IMG/VR virus record: IMGVR_UViG_3300030104_005413
Location: 1 to 36,961 of that record
DNA: 36,961 nt
Direction: 5' to 3' (one strand)
From: a virus
Within the stretch, counting starts at the first letter, position 1. Each line of letters begins with the position of its first letter. The notes beneath the pieces were generated by a model. That model did not search any database. It saw only the letters and a list, made by a program, of their open reading frames with translations, and was not told the origin of the DNA. Position numbers and translations under genes: made by a program. Below, piece after piece: positions 1 through 8,400 of this stretch.

Positions 1-98
1 AGACGGGGATATATCCTCGTTCGTGTTGCTTGACCACTCGGGATAATTAGATTGATTAAATGACATGTGATCTAAAAATCTCGATGTATAATTTTGAG
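1..98. repeat. 98-bp terminal direct repeat, left copy
   Basis: Bases 1-98 are identical to 36863-36960. The final base of the window (36961, A) departs from base 99 (C). The connector gene reads straight through the joined ends, so the simplest explanation is a circular or circularly permuted genome whose assembly overlaps itself. A true short terminal repeat in the virion is possible but less likely, since it would lie inside a coding gene. Confidence 0.95.
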
Positions 99-471
99 CG
101 CGATCCCTTTCGATCTGAACTAATGATAAAAGTTCCTCTGAACTTATTTCTGAAGAATTTTCTGACGTTCTTTTATAAACGCCCTTATTAGAAACCGTGA
201 AAGGTGCTGACCTTAAAAACTCGGCTAATGCCAAGTGAATTAAAATCGGTTTAATGTAATTTTTTAAAAGAGTTAAGTAATTCCCTGTTAAGCTACTTGC
301 TGAAATATCGGAGGATAATTTATTATATAAATCCGTACCAATTATTTGTTTTAAACTATGAACTTGTGCCAAGTGCAAACTCGGTACAATTTTATCACTA
401 TCAATATTCCCGTCTAAATAAGGAGCTTGTCTTACTATATCATTTTTCGTACAAAATAGAACTGTTGCCAT
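1..471 (-). CDS. Head-tail connector (gp6-like, DUF6712-like), 5' part; gene crosses the circle junction
   Basis: ATG at 471-469. The frame is open to the window edge and, joined through the terminal repeat, continues to a TGA at 36832-36830, giving about 167 residues. It starts MATVLFCTKNDIVRQAP and carries a helical core with a phrase (LYNKL) typical of the connector proteins next to portal genes in Bacteroidota phages. It is expected to form the ring between the portal and the tail at the capsid vertex. It lies 17 bp downstream of the portal gene in transcription order. The family name is from memory and the connector role is inferred from position and helical character. It must be read on the circular molecule to be complete. 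Confidence 0.7.
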   Translation of the reverse strand, partial: MATVLFCTKNDIVRQAPYLDGNIDSDKIVPSLHLAQVHSLKQIIGTDLYNKLSSDISASSLTGNYLTLLKNYIKPILIHLALAEFLRSAPFTVSNKGVYKRTSENSSEISSEELLSLVQIERDRAQNYTSRFLDHMSFNQSNYPEWSSNTNEDISPS

Positions 472-487
472 TTTAATAATTAATTTT

Positions 488-2263
488 TTATCTCGGATTT
501 AAAAATCCTTTATTTTTCATGTTTTTAGGTTTCTGTCTAACTTTCGTCTCTTCGCCTATTCTTTGAGGGGGTTTAAAGCCATTTTTACGAGCCTCCTCGA
601 CAGTTACGGGGCTTGTTAAAGGGGATTTTACATCTGGAGCAATGTTATCGCGGTACATGAAAGTTTTTCTTACCCAATAATGACCACAATTGCCACCACC
701 TTTATATAGCCAAATACTATATTTATCCGTTCCACCAGGCCCCCAACCTTTGTTTACGATCAAATTTTCCATTAATAAAATATCTTCTTTGCGATAAAGC
801 TTTCTTGCATTAACCATTTTTTGGCAGAATTCTCTAGAATTTATTTTACCAGTATCAGGGTCTTTAGAAAGCGTTAAAGGAGCGTATTGATAAAGCACTT
901 TAAATTGAACTTTTTCACCGATTTGATCCTCTTTGCTTTTTGAATTCGGTCTTGCAACTCCCGTTGTTGTCGTTAATTTTATCATTTTATCAAGAGCCTC
1001 CTCATTATCATAATCAACGGCCCTTTCATCTACTAAATCATAATCTTTTAAATCCTCTTCATCAATAGCTAATTCATTTAAAGCATCAAAAACGTTATTG
1101 TCATCAAAAGCATGATTTAATTCAATAGATAATTTTTTACCCGTTTCCTCTTCAATCTCTTCTTTTGTTTGGTTTTCATCAACTTCAACGAACTCAATTG
1201 GAGTTAACGTTTGAACGAAAATATCAAGGGTAATCCCATTAATTGTTAAAATCTCTTTTAAGGCTTCAATTATATCATTTTGATAGGGTTTAATAACTAC
1301 GTTTTCAAAAAGATTATGAGCGTTTTGAATTTCTTCAGAGTTTGAACCTAACCCTTGGTTTCCGTCTCTTATTCCAACTAATAAAGGCGAAGTTATTCGA
1401 TGTCCTAATAAAAGTTTTCTTGTGCATTCTTCACTTATATAAGAATAAACATCGGCGGCATCACTGACAGAAATATCTTCAATAGTTGTTTTATTTTCGG
1501 GAGTATCTGAAAAACTAACGATAACTTTTTCTCCATTGCTACCCGTTAATTTATTCAAGATTTCATTTTTAATCATTTGTTGTTTCTCCGAAGATGGTAC
1601 ACCATTCGTGAAACTCACTAATTTGGTTCCCGAAAATGAATTTGAAACTTCATTCATGAGATACTCACTTATTTCACATTCTAATTTGGCGTAGTTTAAA
1701 CTACCAACCCAATCTGGTGGTGAATAATAATGCATCCCAGGAATATGTCTTCTAATAATATAAATTTCATTTTTACCCCCTGATCCAAAAGTTGGAATTC
1801 TTATCAATTTATCCCCTTTTGAATAATCTGACCATTTAGGGTGATAATAATAAGCGTTTATTTTTCCGTTTTTATCGCATTTTTCCGCTCTTAAAGTTTC
1901 TCTATTAAAGTGAGATATTTGAGCAACTTTTTTTCCACGATAGGTTATTTGAAGTGCGGCCTCACCTAATAATTTAAGGTCAAGTGCCACTCTTTTAAAT
2001 TCCTTGTCTTTAAATAAAGATTTGAATTTTGCATATTCGTTCGGTTTTCTATCGGCATCATGGCAGTGCAATCCTTTGCCAACGATCTGATTAACTACGC
2101 CCGTAATAATTGAATTTGAAGTCGGAGAATTCGAATAAGCATCAATTATTTCGTGGTAAAAAGAATTATCAGCGCCATAGCTTACGAAATCTTCTTTTGG
2201 GTCTTCAATAGCATCGGGCGTTTGATATGCTGATAATTCTAAAATGTGAAAATTATTATTCAT
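488..2263 (-). CDS. Portal protein with extra C-terminal Cys/His domain
   Basis: 591 residues. Residues about 1-375 resemble PBSX/HK97-type portals of Bacteroidota phages: an N-terminal SYGADNSFYHEIIDAY stretch, a central YIIRRHIPGMHYYSPPDW segment, and a helical stem region around GHRITSPLLVGIRDGNQG. The portal is the dodecameric DNA channel of the head. Residues about 375-430 are acidic. The last 150 residues form a separate module with CQKMV, RKEDI and YKGGGNCGHYWVRKTF, which I associate with the C-terminus of XkdF-type prohead proteins in related phages. The start overlaps the upstream 121-residue gene by 8 bp. The portal lies after the capsid and tube genes, which is unusual. Portal identity is fairly secure, the tail domain less so. 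Confidence 0.8.
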   Translation of the reverse strand: MNNNFHILELSAYQTPDAIEDPKEDFVSYGADNSFYHEIIDAYSNSPTSNSIITGVVNQIVGKGLHCHDADRKPNEYAKFKSLFKDKEFKRVALDLKLLGEAALQITYRGKKVAQISHFNRETLRAEKCDKNGKINAYYYHPKWSDYSKGDKLIRIPTFGSGGKNEIYIIRRHIPGMHYYSPPDWVGSLNYAKLECEISEYLMNEVSNSFSGTKLVSFTNGVPSSEKQQMIKNEILNKLTGSNGEKVIVSFSDTPENKTTIEDISVSDAADVYSYISEECTRKLLLGHRITSPLLVGIRDGNQGLGSNSEEIQNAHNLFENVVIKPYQNDIIEALKEILTINGITLDIFVQTLTPIEFVEVDENQTKEEIEEETGKKLSIELNHAFDDNNVFDALNELAIDEEDLKDYDLVDERAVDYDNEEALDKMIKLTTTTGVARPNSKSKEDQIGEKVQFKVLYQYAPLTLSKDPDTGKINSREFCQKMVNARKLYRKEDILLMENLIVNKGWGPGGTDKYSIWLYKGGGNCGHYWVRKTFMYRDNIAPDVKSPLTSPVTVEEARKNGFKPPQRIGEETKVRQKPKNMKNKGFLNPR

Positions 2264-2621
2264 AAACTAAATAATCGTTTGTGCTACTAGATTCGAAAGT
2301 ATATTCATTGGTATTTACTGAATAACTAGAAGCGGATTGATCCGTTGCTAAAATTTTATCTCTATATAAAATCTCGTTTGTTGAAGTATTAGAAATTTCT
2401 AATGTATAAGTTTGATCTTTGTTTGCATCAAAGCCAAATGTTGCCGTATAAGTATAATAATATTTTAAAGCCGTAAATGAACTAACCGTTTGGTTATAAA
2501 CCTCGGTGTTTTGTGCTTCGTTTTTAATTAATACTTTAAATATTGCACTTCCCGTTGGTGAATAAACTTTCGGGATAAAATTTAAAGTATGACTAGATTG
2601 TGTTCTGTCAAATAATACCAT
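2256..2621 (-). CDS. Small beta-rich virion-associated protein next to portal
   Basis: 121 residues, rich in Thr, Ser and Tyr, with alternating hydrophobic patterns expected of a beta sandwich. It overlaps the portal start by 8 bp, which suggests coupled translation. Similar short proteins ending in -VYE sit beside the portal in related Flavobacteriia prophages, as far as I recall. It has no signal peptide or membrane segment. A head-tail or capsid-associated role is inferred from position only. Confidence 0.55.
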   Translation of the reverse strand: MVLFDRTQSSHTLNFIPKVYSPTGSAIFKVLIKNEAQNTEVYNQTVSSFTALKYYYTYTATFGFDANKDQTYTLEISNTSTNEILYRDKILATDQSASSYSVNTNEYTFESSSTNDYLVYE

Positions 2622-2625
2622 TTTA

Positions 2626-2826
2626 TTATTGTATTAAATAAGTTGCCTTTTCCGTTTTAAGCCTTTTATTACTTTTTAAAATTTCTAAAGATTCTGCATC
2701 AATATCTTTGATAAAATCTCGTTCAGAAATTTCAATCCATTCATTTGAATCAAAAGATTTTTTTGTGATCTTATCTTCGTATTTAAATGGTTTAATTTTT
2801 TGTGATTCTTTTTTCTTTTTTGCCAT
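2626..2826 (-). CDS. Small lysine-rich protein of unknown function
   Basis: 66 residues, beginning MAKKKKESQKIKPFKYEDK. About a quarter of residues are lysine, with scattered acidic residues. It lies four bases upstream of the 121-residue gene and is preceded by an A-rich leader. It is co-directional with the head genes and follows a hairpin after the tube gene. A complementary-strand ORF (2708-2908) is a shadow. I do not recognise the family. Confidence 0.6.
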   Translation of the reverse strand: MAKKKKESQKIKPFKYEDKITKKSFDSNEWIEISERDFIKDIDAESLEILKSNKRLKTEKATYLIQ

Positions 2827-2842
2827 AATTTTTTTAATTAAA

Positions 2843-2897
2843 TTTTGTGTTTATTGGGGCGGATTTTTTATAACCCAACCCCAAACAAAACACAAAA
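2843..2897 (-). terminator. Imperfect stem-loop after the tail tube gene (attenuator or terminator)
   Basis: Arms 2843-2859 and 2879-2897 are near-complementary, ending in a GGGG/CCCC block at the loop side. On the leftward transcript the stem comes just after the tube gene stop and is followed by TTTAATTAAAA, a weak U tract. It could let capsid and tube mRNA exceed portal mRNA by partial termination. Confidence 0.5.
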
Positions 2898-2904
2898 AAG
2901 CATC

Positions 2905-3459
2905 TTAACTGTTCGTTCCAACAGTAATCGTTTCAGTACAATTCGTCCATCCCGCAGTTGGGTTAGATGAAGTTGCTCCGTCACAGAAATTCGGTGGTAA
3001 AACTTCTTCGGATTGGAATTCCATAACGTAACCGTTCATGTCACCCATGGCCCCACCAGTTGAAATAGTTGCGTTTGTTAACTCGCACCCGTGTTCTTTA
3101 CCGATTAATAAAAAATTTGAATTCCTGTCTTCCACAATAATTTGTGGCCTACCGTATGCAAGGAGTTTCAGTTCCTTCATATCTTCTTTGGTCAATTTTG
3201 GAAGTGTCACAGAAAGCGTAGTAGAAAAAAAAGCGCTTCCGTTATCTCTAGAAGTTGTCGCTGTTGTTTCCATGGTATTGGCTGACCCTTTCAAATCATA
3301 TTGAAAAAGTGTCGCCGTTCCCGTTGCGTCTGTAATTTCGTCATTTGATCCAAGGGTCATCGTGCCTAAACTATCAAAGTCAGTTATCCATATTCTAGAA
3401 ATCCCACCTTGATTGTCTTTACAGTTTAATGCACGTCCTTTTGATAAATTACAAGCCAT
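2905..3459 (-). CDS. Major tail tube protein (inferred)
   Basis: 184 residues, starting MACNLSKGRALNCKDNQGG. The middle has VTLPKLTKEDMKELKLLA followed by a hairpin-like IIVEDRNSNFLLIGKEHG. I recall this pattern from abundant structural proteins of Flavobacteriia phages that are predicted as tail tube subunits. The tube polymerises around the tape measure. The gene is 36 bp downstream of the capsid gene and is followed by a hairpin, both fitting a high-copy structural product. The Thr/Ser-rich C-tail may be exposed. The assignment is by resemblance and position, and a head decoration role is the alternative. Confidence 0.6.
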   Translation of the reverse strand: MACNLSKGRALNCKDNQGGISRIWITDFDSLGTMTLGSNDEITDATGTATLFQYDLKGSANTMETTATTSRDNGSAFFSTTLSVTLPKLTKEDMKELKLLAYGRPQIIVEDRNSNFLLIGKEHGCELTNATISTGGAMGDMNGYVMEFQSEEVLPPNFCDGATSSNPTAGWTNCTETITVGTNS

Positions 3460-3495
3460 TTGTTTTTATTTAAAAATTAATATTCAGTTAAACTA

Positions 3496-4428
3496 TTATG
3501 TATAATAAACGATTTCTGATCCGTTTACGATATTAACACCAGCACTTGCTCTTAAAACAAATCTTACGTTTTGAGAGCCATCTATTTTACTCATGTCAAT
3601 AATCGATACTTGATTCATTTCGCTAAACAAAGAAGTTGAGAATATTAAGTTTGAGGCTTTTGTTGCAATAGCATCGTTTGTTGGCATACCTGGAGCGTGT
3701 AAAACTTTTACACCTTCGAAATATATTTCTTGTTGCCCTCTGTACCAAGTTGGCCCTTGATCATTGATACCCGCCGCACCAAGACCACTAGCACCGAATC
3801 CTCCTAAACTAGAAAGGTAGCACTTAAAAATGTTAGTTGATGCATAAATATAAAGGTCATCAGCGCCCCAAACGGTGTTTGGAATATCTGCAGTAATTTT
3901 ACCTAACTCTGCAACGACGTTAGAACTTGTAACAGTTGTACCAGTTACGTCAACTACTGATGAATCCGCCGCCGCTAAAACAGTTATGCCGTCATAAACG
4001 CCAGTTGTTGCATTCGCACCTTGCCAAATGTTATTTTCTTGTGCCGCCGCAACTTTTTCGATTATATGTCTAACGACAAAATCTGATAAGTCTTTAGCGA
4101 TTCCACTTTTGATTCCTTTCATTTGAAGAGATTCCCAAGTTGTTCTATAATTTTTCGAGCACAGCTCTAGGTTTACTTGAAATTCTTCAGGCTGTAATAC
4201 GGCCTCAGTGGTTGTAAGTGTCCCAGTGGGTGTAAAATCACACGTGGCATCTTTTATAAGGTTAGCGTCACTAGCCATGATTTGAATTACTTCTTTTCCT
4301 TGAACGTTGTCTCTTATGTCAATTGCTCCAGAAGCGAGAGTTTTACCCGATAAAAGTGCCGCTTGAATGTATCCCGCCGCTTTTTTACCTGCGTAAGTAT
4401 TATCTGTAAATGTATGGGTTGTTGCCAT
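3496..4428 (-). CDS. Major capsid protein, HK97-fold type
   Basis: 310 residues. It starts MATTHTFTDNTYAGKKAAGY, a form I associate with capsid proteins of Bacteroidota siphophages. Alanine- and glycine-rich segments, a central helix (DLSDFVVRHIIEKVAAAQEN) like the HK97 spine helix, and the WQGANATTGVYDG loop are consistent with the fold. It lies directly after the acidic scaffold gene with a 29-bp gap, the classic scaffold-capsid pairing, and downstream of a candidate late promoter at 5095-5123. Confidence 0.8.
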   Translation of the reverse strand: MATTHTFTDNTYAGKKAAGYIQAALLSGKTLASGAIDIRDNVQGKEVIQIMASDANLIKDATCDFTPTGTLTTTEAVLQPEEFQVNLELCSKNYRTTWESLQMKGIKSGIAKDLSDFVVRHIIEKVAAAQENNIWQGANATTGVYDGITVLAAADSSVVDVTGTTVTSSNVVAELGKITADIPNTVWGADDLYIYASTNIFKCYLSSLGGFGASGLGAAGINDQGPTWYRGQQEIYFEGVKVLHAPGMPTNDAIATKASNLIFSTSLFSEMNQVSIIDMSKIDGSQNVRFVLRASAGVNIVNGSEIVYYT

Positions 4429-4457
4429 TTTTTAAAAAATTTAGTTTTTAGTTTTAA

Positions 4458-5072
4458 TTAGTTATTATATTGTGAGATTATGTCGTGAATCAATTGTTGA
4501 TTTGCTGAAACATAGTTCGCCGTAGCGCTTTTATTTGTTGATTCAGCTTCCGGATTGTGAGCAATTGGCTCAACTTTTTCCGCAACCTCTAATTCAACAG
4601 TCTCCGCTTCTTTAACCTCGATTTGCTTAACTTCAGAAAGTTCTTCTTTGACTTCTTCTTTTAAGTCTTCTTTTTTATCAATCATTGATTTTAATTCTTC
4701 AATCATTGATTTTAATTCCGTTAAATCTTCAATAGAAGCGAAAGTCGGTTCTTCAACCTCTTTGCTTGCTTCTACTTTTTCTTCAACTTCTTTTTCATCT
4801 TTTTTACCAGCTTCTTTAATTTCAGCGATTAAGCCTTCGTCAATTACTGATAAGATACGCGCATCTTCAAGTGTATATTCACCTTTTGGTAAAGCGATTA
4901 ACTCTTTTTCTTCACCAAGGATAAACACTTCGTTCCCAGCAGAAAACTCATCAGCTTGAAGGCGTGTTCCGTTGTCTAGCTTTAATGTTGCTAATTCAAC
5001 TTCCTTTTTTTCCGTACTCAATTCCATGCCGAGTACTTCTTTAATTTGATTTAATATCGCATTTGCTTTCAT
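4458..5072 (-). CDS. Capsid scaffolding protein (inferred)
   Basis: 204 residues, extremely rich in Glu and Lys. Residues about 1-85 form a small folded domain with LDNGTRLQADEFSAGNEV. Residues about 90-165 are predicted coiled coil with repeating ELKSMIEELKSMIDKKEDL, and the last 40 residues are less charged. Acidic coiled-coil proteins directly upstream of the capsid gene usually act as internal scaffolds removed by the prohead protease. It is preceded by a candidate late promoter. No direct family motif is visible. Confidence 0.65.
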   Translation of the reverse strand: MKANAILNQIKEVLGMELSTEKKEVELATLKLDNGTRLQADEFSAGNEVFILGEEKELIALPKGEYTLEDARILSVIDEGLIAEIKEAGKKDEKEVEEKVEASKEVEEPTFASIEDLTELKSMIEELKSMIDKKEDLKEEVKEELSEVKQIEVKEAETVELEVAEKVEPIAHNPEAESTNKSATANYVSANQQLIHDIISQYNN

Positions 5073-5090
5073 AATAATTAAAAAGATTAT

Positions 5091-5123
5091 ATAATATATA
5101 CGTTTGACCCTTGAAAATCGGTC
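5091..5123 (-). promoter_or_regulatory. Candidate late promoter upstream of scaffold and capsid
   Basis: On the leftward strand GACCGA (5123-5118) is followed after 12 bases by AAACGTATATA (5105-5095) and more TATA-like sequence. The same two blocks with a 13-base spacer occur at 16970-16941. Both copies sit in rare non-coding gaps upstream of structural genes, which argues for a late promoter. Confidence 0.55.
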
Positions 5124-5141
5124 ATATTTTTACACTTATTT

Positions 5142-5288
5142 TTAAGTGTTTCCTATCCCCTGGGCGTGCATTTCCCCTGTGCAACATTTACGATCATATG
5201 TACGGCCATCACGGCATAAACAAGCCCTATCCCCTCGAATTGGACTTGTTCGACTCGTAGTCGCGAGTTTTTTGTTTCTTTTATTCAT
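5142..5288 (-). CDS. Cys-rich mini-protein between protease and scaffold
   Basis: 48 residues using the ATG at 5288, which overlaps the protease stop (ATGAATAA). A longer in-frame start at 5345 would lie deep inside the protease gene and is less likely. The N-terminal 15 residues are basic. The rest contains CLCRDG, RKCCTGE and AQGIGNT, with four cysteines and Gly turns. I have seen similar C-x-C ... CC ... QGIG mini-proteins in capsid operons of Bacteroidota phages. The cysteines suggest a zinc knuckle or disulfide. Function unknown; capsid assembly is a guess from position. Confidence 0.65.
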   Translation of the reverse strand: MNKRNKKLATTSRTSPIRGDRACLCRDGRTYDRKCCTGEMHAQGIGNT

Positions 5289-5883
5289 CTTTTGATAATA
5301 TTTCTTTGATCGTTTCAATAAGTTTATTAGCTTCAGCTTGTTCAACTAAAGTTTTATCTTTAGGCCGTTCCATTTTGTCTGAAAAATACGCCTCAATAGA
5401 AAATCCGCGAACTTTGCCTTTTTTAACATACTCGTTCCATATTTCGTCAGAATCAACACGCATTGAAACCATCCAAGAACCAACGGGTAAATTCATATCA
5501 TAAAGAGCCGTTTTATCTTTTTTAGAATCCTCAACGATCCAACTTTCTACGACGGTTAAACCAGTTAATGGTAATTGATGTTCTAATGTGCTTTTATTTT
5601 GATTTCCTTTAACGAAAAATAATTCGGAGGCTTTTTTAACTGTATCTTTTGAGAAAAATATATAGTAATCCTCTTCGATACCTTTTCTAAAAATTGGTTT
5701 GTTTGGGATTAATGCGGGGCCTAGTAATATTCGCTTGTCTTTATCGACTTGAGCAAATTTTATTTCCTCTGTTTTTTTAAGAGCAACCCAATTTTCTTCT
5801 ATTGCCGGTTTTTCGACAAGTGAAATCGCAGTAATTCCGTTGTCCTCGTTTTCTTCGTCAATTATTAATTCAATTATTTTCAT
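5281..5883 (-). CDS. XkdF-like prohead serine protease (Peptidase S78-like)
   Basis: 200 residues. The start phrase ISLVEKPAIEENW (20-32) and the blocks LLGPALIPNKPIFR (53-66), LEHQLPL (100-106) and VRGFSIEAYFSDK (158-170) match the XkdF-like protease family. His102 and Ser162 are the likely catalytic residues. It should mature the prohead by cutting scaffold and capsid N-termini. It is short for the family and lacks the usual C-terminal Cys/His extension, which appears instead on the portal protein. It sits 19 bp after the tape measure gene and upstream of scaffold and capsid. Confidence 0.82.
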   Translation of the reverse strand: MKIIELIIDEENEDNGITAISLVEKPAIEENWVALKKTEEIKFAQVDKDKRILLGPALIPNKPIFRKGIEEDYYIFFSKDTVKKASELFFVKGNQNKSTLEHQLPLTGLTVVESWIVEDSKKDKTALYDMNLPVGSWMVSMRVDSDEIWNEYVKKGKVRGFSIEAYFSDKMERPKDKTLVEQAEANKLIETIKEILSKDE

Positions 5884-5902
5884 TTTTTTATATATTAAGT
5901 TA

Positions 5903-8257
5903 TTATCCTATTGTTGCGGCTTCTTCAATATTTCTTTGCAAGGCTTGTTCATTAGAAATTTCAGTTCCTACAACGTATGCTTTTATTGGTTTTTTATCTT
6001 CACTAGCAATCGTTTCAGCTAGTTGGTTTTGTGGGTTTGATCCTACGATATTAAAATCGGGTGCTTTTTGACCACTTCCGCTAGCTTTTAACCCTCCTAG
6101 GGATGGTGTTGAACCCCCCATTTTCGTCATTCTTTTTGCTTGTGAAACAGCGCTTGCTATTTGGGCAACTATTGGAATAATTTGAGCGGCATAAATACCA
6201 ATCGGAACTAAATTCGCGGGAGGTGGAGCAGAGGCCGCGGCTTTTGCTGAACCGGCGGCAATATCTACGGCCGCTTCCGAAGATTTTGCTGATACTTTTG
6301 CAATAGAAGCTTTAGCATTTGCAATCATTTCTTTTATTATAAGACCTTGTTTAACTAGAAATAAAGCCCTACCAACGGTTGTTTCCTGTCCTGCGATCAT
6401 CATTAATTGATCTAACCGTTCTTGATTGGCTTGAAGTCTCATTTTTCGCTCTTTTTCTATATTTTCAAGATTTTCAGCATCCGTTTTTACTTTTATTTCT
6501 GATCGTAAAAAATTATAATGATCAGCGATTTTTTTAATTAACTCTTGTTTTTGAGTTTCATTTACTTCAAGATTATTCAACTCCTGTAATCTTCTCTCTT
6601 CTGCAAGATTTATTTTCTTTAATTCGTCATTTGCTTTTGCGTCCTCTGATTCTCTATTTAATTTTTTTATAAAGGCCGCAATTGCTTCGGCTTTTTTCTT
6701 CATTTTATCTTTATCCTCTTCGGATAATTCACCCGATCCAGTATCTAAAGGGCCCTCTGAAGTTTCGGCTAATTCTTTTGTAATTTGTTTTTCTTGATTA
6801 TTTACTCTTAACATTAAAGCCCTTGCATATGCTGAAACTTTTGGCGCGAATGCTTTTGCTGTCATTGCAATACCTTCTTGAATTTGAGTTTGCGCGTCTA
6901 TTAATGTTAATTTCGCTTCATCTATTCTTTGCTGTGCGGCTTCTTTATCAATAGACCCCCCAATTATTGGAACTTTTGACATGGCAATAAGAGATTCATT
7001 GGCAAAAATTTTCATACTTGCCGTTAATTGTTTCAATTGACCGCTAATAACTTTTACGCTACCCATGGTTAGGTTTTTTGCAATTTCCCACATATCACCA
7101 AAAGTGAAACCGATAGTATCAATGGCAATACCTAAAGCTGAAATCGAATTTGTTAAGAATTGAATTGCGCCTCTAGAAATTGCATTCATAGTCCCCTCTC
7201 CGTCTTCGATGTCTAATAAAAAGCCCTCCCAAGCTGAGGCTAGTTTCGTCATATCACCCGCCAAATTATCAAGTCTGATTTCTGCAAGTGCTCTTGCCGC
7301 CCCTTCTGATCCCTCTAATGCCGTGGTTAATGTTTCAATTTTAGAACCTTGGTCGGCTAAATTCAATAATGTTTTTGCACCAACAATTCCGACAAGATCA
7401 ATTGCGGTATTTAATTTATTCGAAGAATTTCGAACTTTTTCCATGCCTTGTTCTAGAGTTAAACCCTCTTTTGAAAGCATTATAAATACTTTTGATAAAC
7501 CAGTACCGGCGATTGACCCTTTTAAACCCGAGTCAGCTAAAACACCCAATAATGCCGTTGTTTTTTCAACTGAAATACCTAAAGCTTTTGCAGTTGGTGC
7601 GGCTAATTTTAGAGATTCCCTTAATGCTTCAAAATTTAAAGCGGATAAAGATGTGCTCTTCGCAAGTGTATCAACAACCCTTTGTGTCTCCTCTGTGGTT
7701 AACCCAAATGATCGAACGACTGATCCGGCAAACATTGCCGCTTCGGATAAAGAAACTTCAAGTGAGGCACTTAAATCAAGTATTGCTGGAGTGGCGTTTT
7801 TAATATCACCAAGGGTAAAACCTAATTTTGCTAACTCCGTTTGAAGTGCAACAACCTCGGAAGCTGTAAAAGCTGTTGTTGATCCTAATAACTTGGCTTG
7901 ATCTGATAATAAAACAAGTTGATCTTTCGTTGCGCCTGTAATCGCTCTTAATCCCGCTAAAGATTTGTCGAATTCTGCACCCTTTCGAGCCGCAGAGCCA
8001 AAAATACCAATAATACCCGCCACAACTGCCGTAAAGGCATTCATTCCCGTTGCCGCAATTGCCATTCTTAAACGTCCAAAAATAGGGAGCGTATTGCTTA
8101 TTGCATCGCCCATACCCGTAAATGATGAAGTTAGTTTATTTCCTAACCCCGACGCGCTCTTTGCTGTTTGTGAAAATTTATTTTTTAATTTATCTACATT
8201 TTGAATTGCGCCTTTAACGACCGTGTCAACTTGTATTCTTATTTTTTCTAAAGCCAT
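5903..8257 (-). CDS. Tail tape measure protein, TP901 type
   Basis: 784 residues. Residues 1-55 are a helical lead. A hydrophobic segment lies near 70-85 (VVAGIIGIFGSAA). Residues about 85-350 match the TP901 tape measure core, with LRAITGATKDQLVLLSDQA and FEALRESLKLAAPTAKALG. A charged coiled coil covers about 500-620, and an Ala-rich hydrophobic segment about 640-700 may insert in the host envelope. It sets tail length and is ejected with the DNA; at about 1.5 A per residue this suggests a tail near 115 nm. The start overlaps the 50-residue upstream gene by 10 bp. Large opposite-strand ORFs over it are shadows. Confidence 0.9.
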   Translation of the reverse strand: MALEKIRIQVDTVVKGAIQNVDKLKNKFSQTAKSASGLGNKLTSSFTGMGDAISNTLPIFGRLRMAIAATGMNAFTAVVAGIIGIFGSAARKGAEFDKSLAGLRAITGATKDQLVLLSDQAKLLGSTTAFTASEVVALQTELAKLGFTLGDIKNATPAILDLSASLEVSLSEAAMFAGSVVRSFGLTTEETQRVVDTLAKSTSLSALNFEALRESLKLAAPTAKALGISVEKTTALLGVLADSGLKGSIAGTGLSKVFIMLSKEGLTLEQGMEKVRNSSNKLNTAIDLVGIVGAKTLLNLADQGSKIETLTTALEGSEGAARALAEIRLDNLAGDMTKLASAWEGFLLDIEDGEGTMNAISRGAIQFLTNSISALGIAIDTIGFTFGDMWEIAKNLTMGSVKVISGQLKQLTASMKIFANESLIAMSKVPIIGGSIDKEAAQQRIDEAKLTLIDAQTQIQEGIAMTAKAFAPKVSAYARALMLRVNNQEKQITKELAETSEGPLDTGSGELSEEDKDKMKKKAEAIAAFIKKLNRESEDAKANDELKKINLAEERRLQELNNLEVNETQKQELIKKIADHYNFLRSEIKVKTDAENLENIEKERKMRLQANQERLDQLMMIAGQETTVGRALFLVKQGLIIKEMIANAKASIAKVSAKSSEAAVDIAAGSAKAAASAPPPANLVPIGIYAAQIIPIVAQIASAVSQAKRMTKMGGSTPSLGGLKASGSGQKAPDFNIVGSNPQNQLAETIASEDKKPIKAYVVGTEISNEQALQRNIEEAATIG

Positions 8258-8400
8258 AACTTGAATTTAATTTGCTGGATACTTTCTTTGAAAGACATAG
8301 GGATTTTATTTTTTCCTACGGCAATTTTTGTAAGTTTACCCATGTTTTTAGAATCTTGTTTTTTTACTATTTCTAGCATTTCTATAATATTTTGAATCAT
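8248..8400 (-). CDS. 50-residue protein between tail hub and tape measure
   Basis: ATG at 8400 shares its A with the upstream TAA stop (TAATG). The TAG stop overlaps the tape measure start by 10 bp. The product starts MIQNIIEMLEIVKKQ and is basic overall, ending in LWL. Tight coupling on both sides and no other use for the gap make it a likely real gene. A small chaperone for the tape measure or hub is conceivable, but no family is recognised. Confidence 0.7.
   Translation of the reverse strand: MIQNIIEMLEIVKKQDSKNMGKLTKIAVGKNKIPMSFKESIQQIKFKLWL

Noticed and set aside
7209-7844. 211-residue plus-strand ORF
   Set aside because: It lies antisense to the tape measure core and has the Ser/Pro-rich look of a shadow frame.
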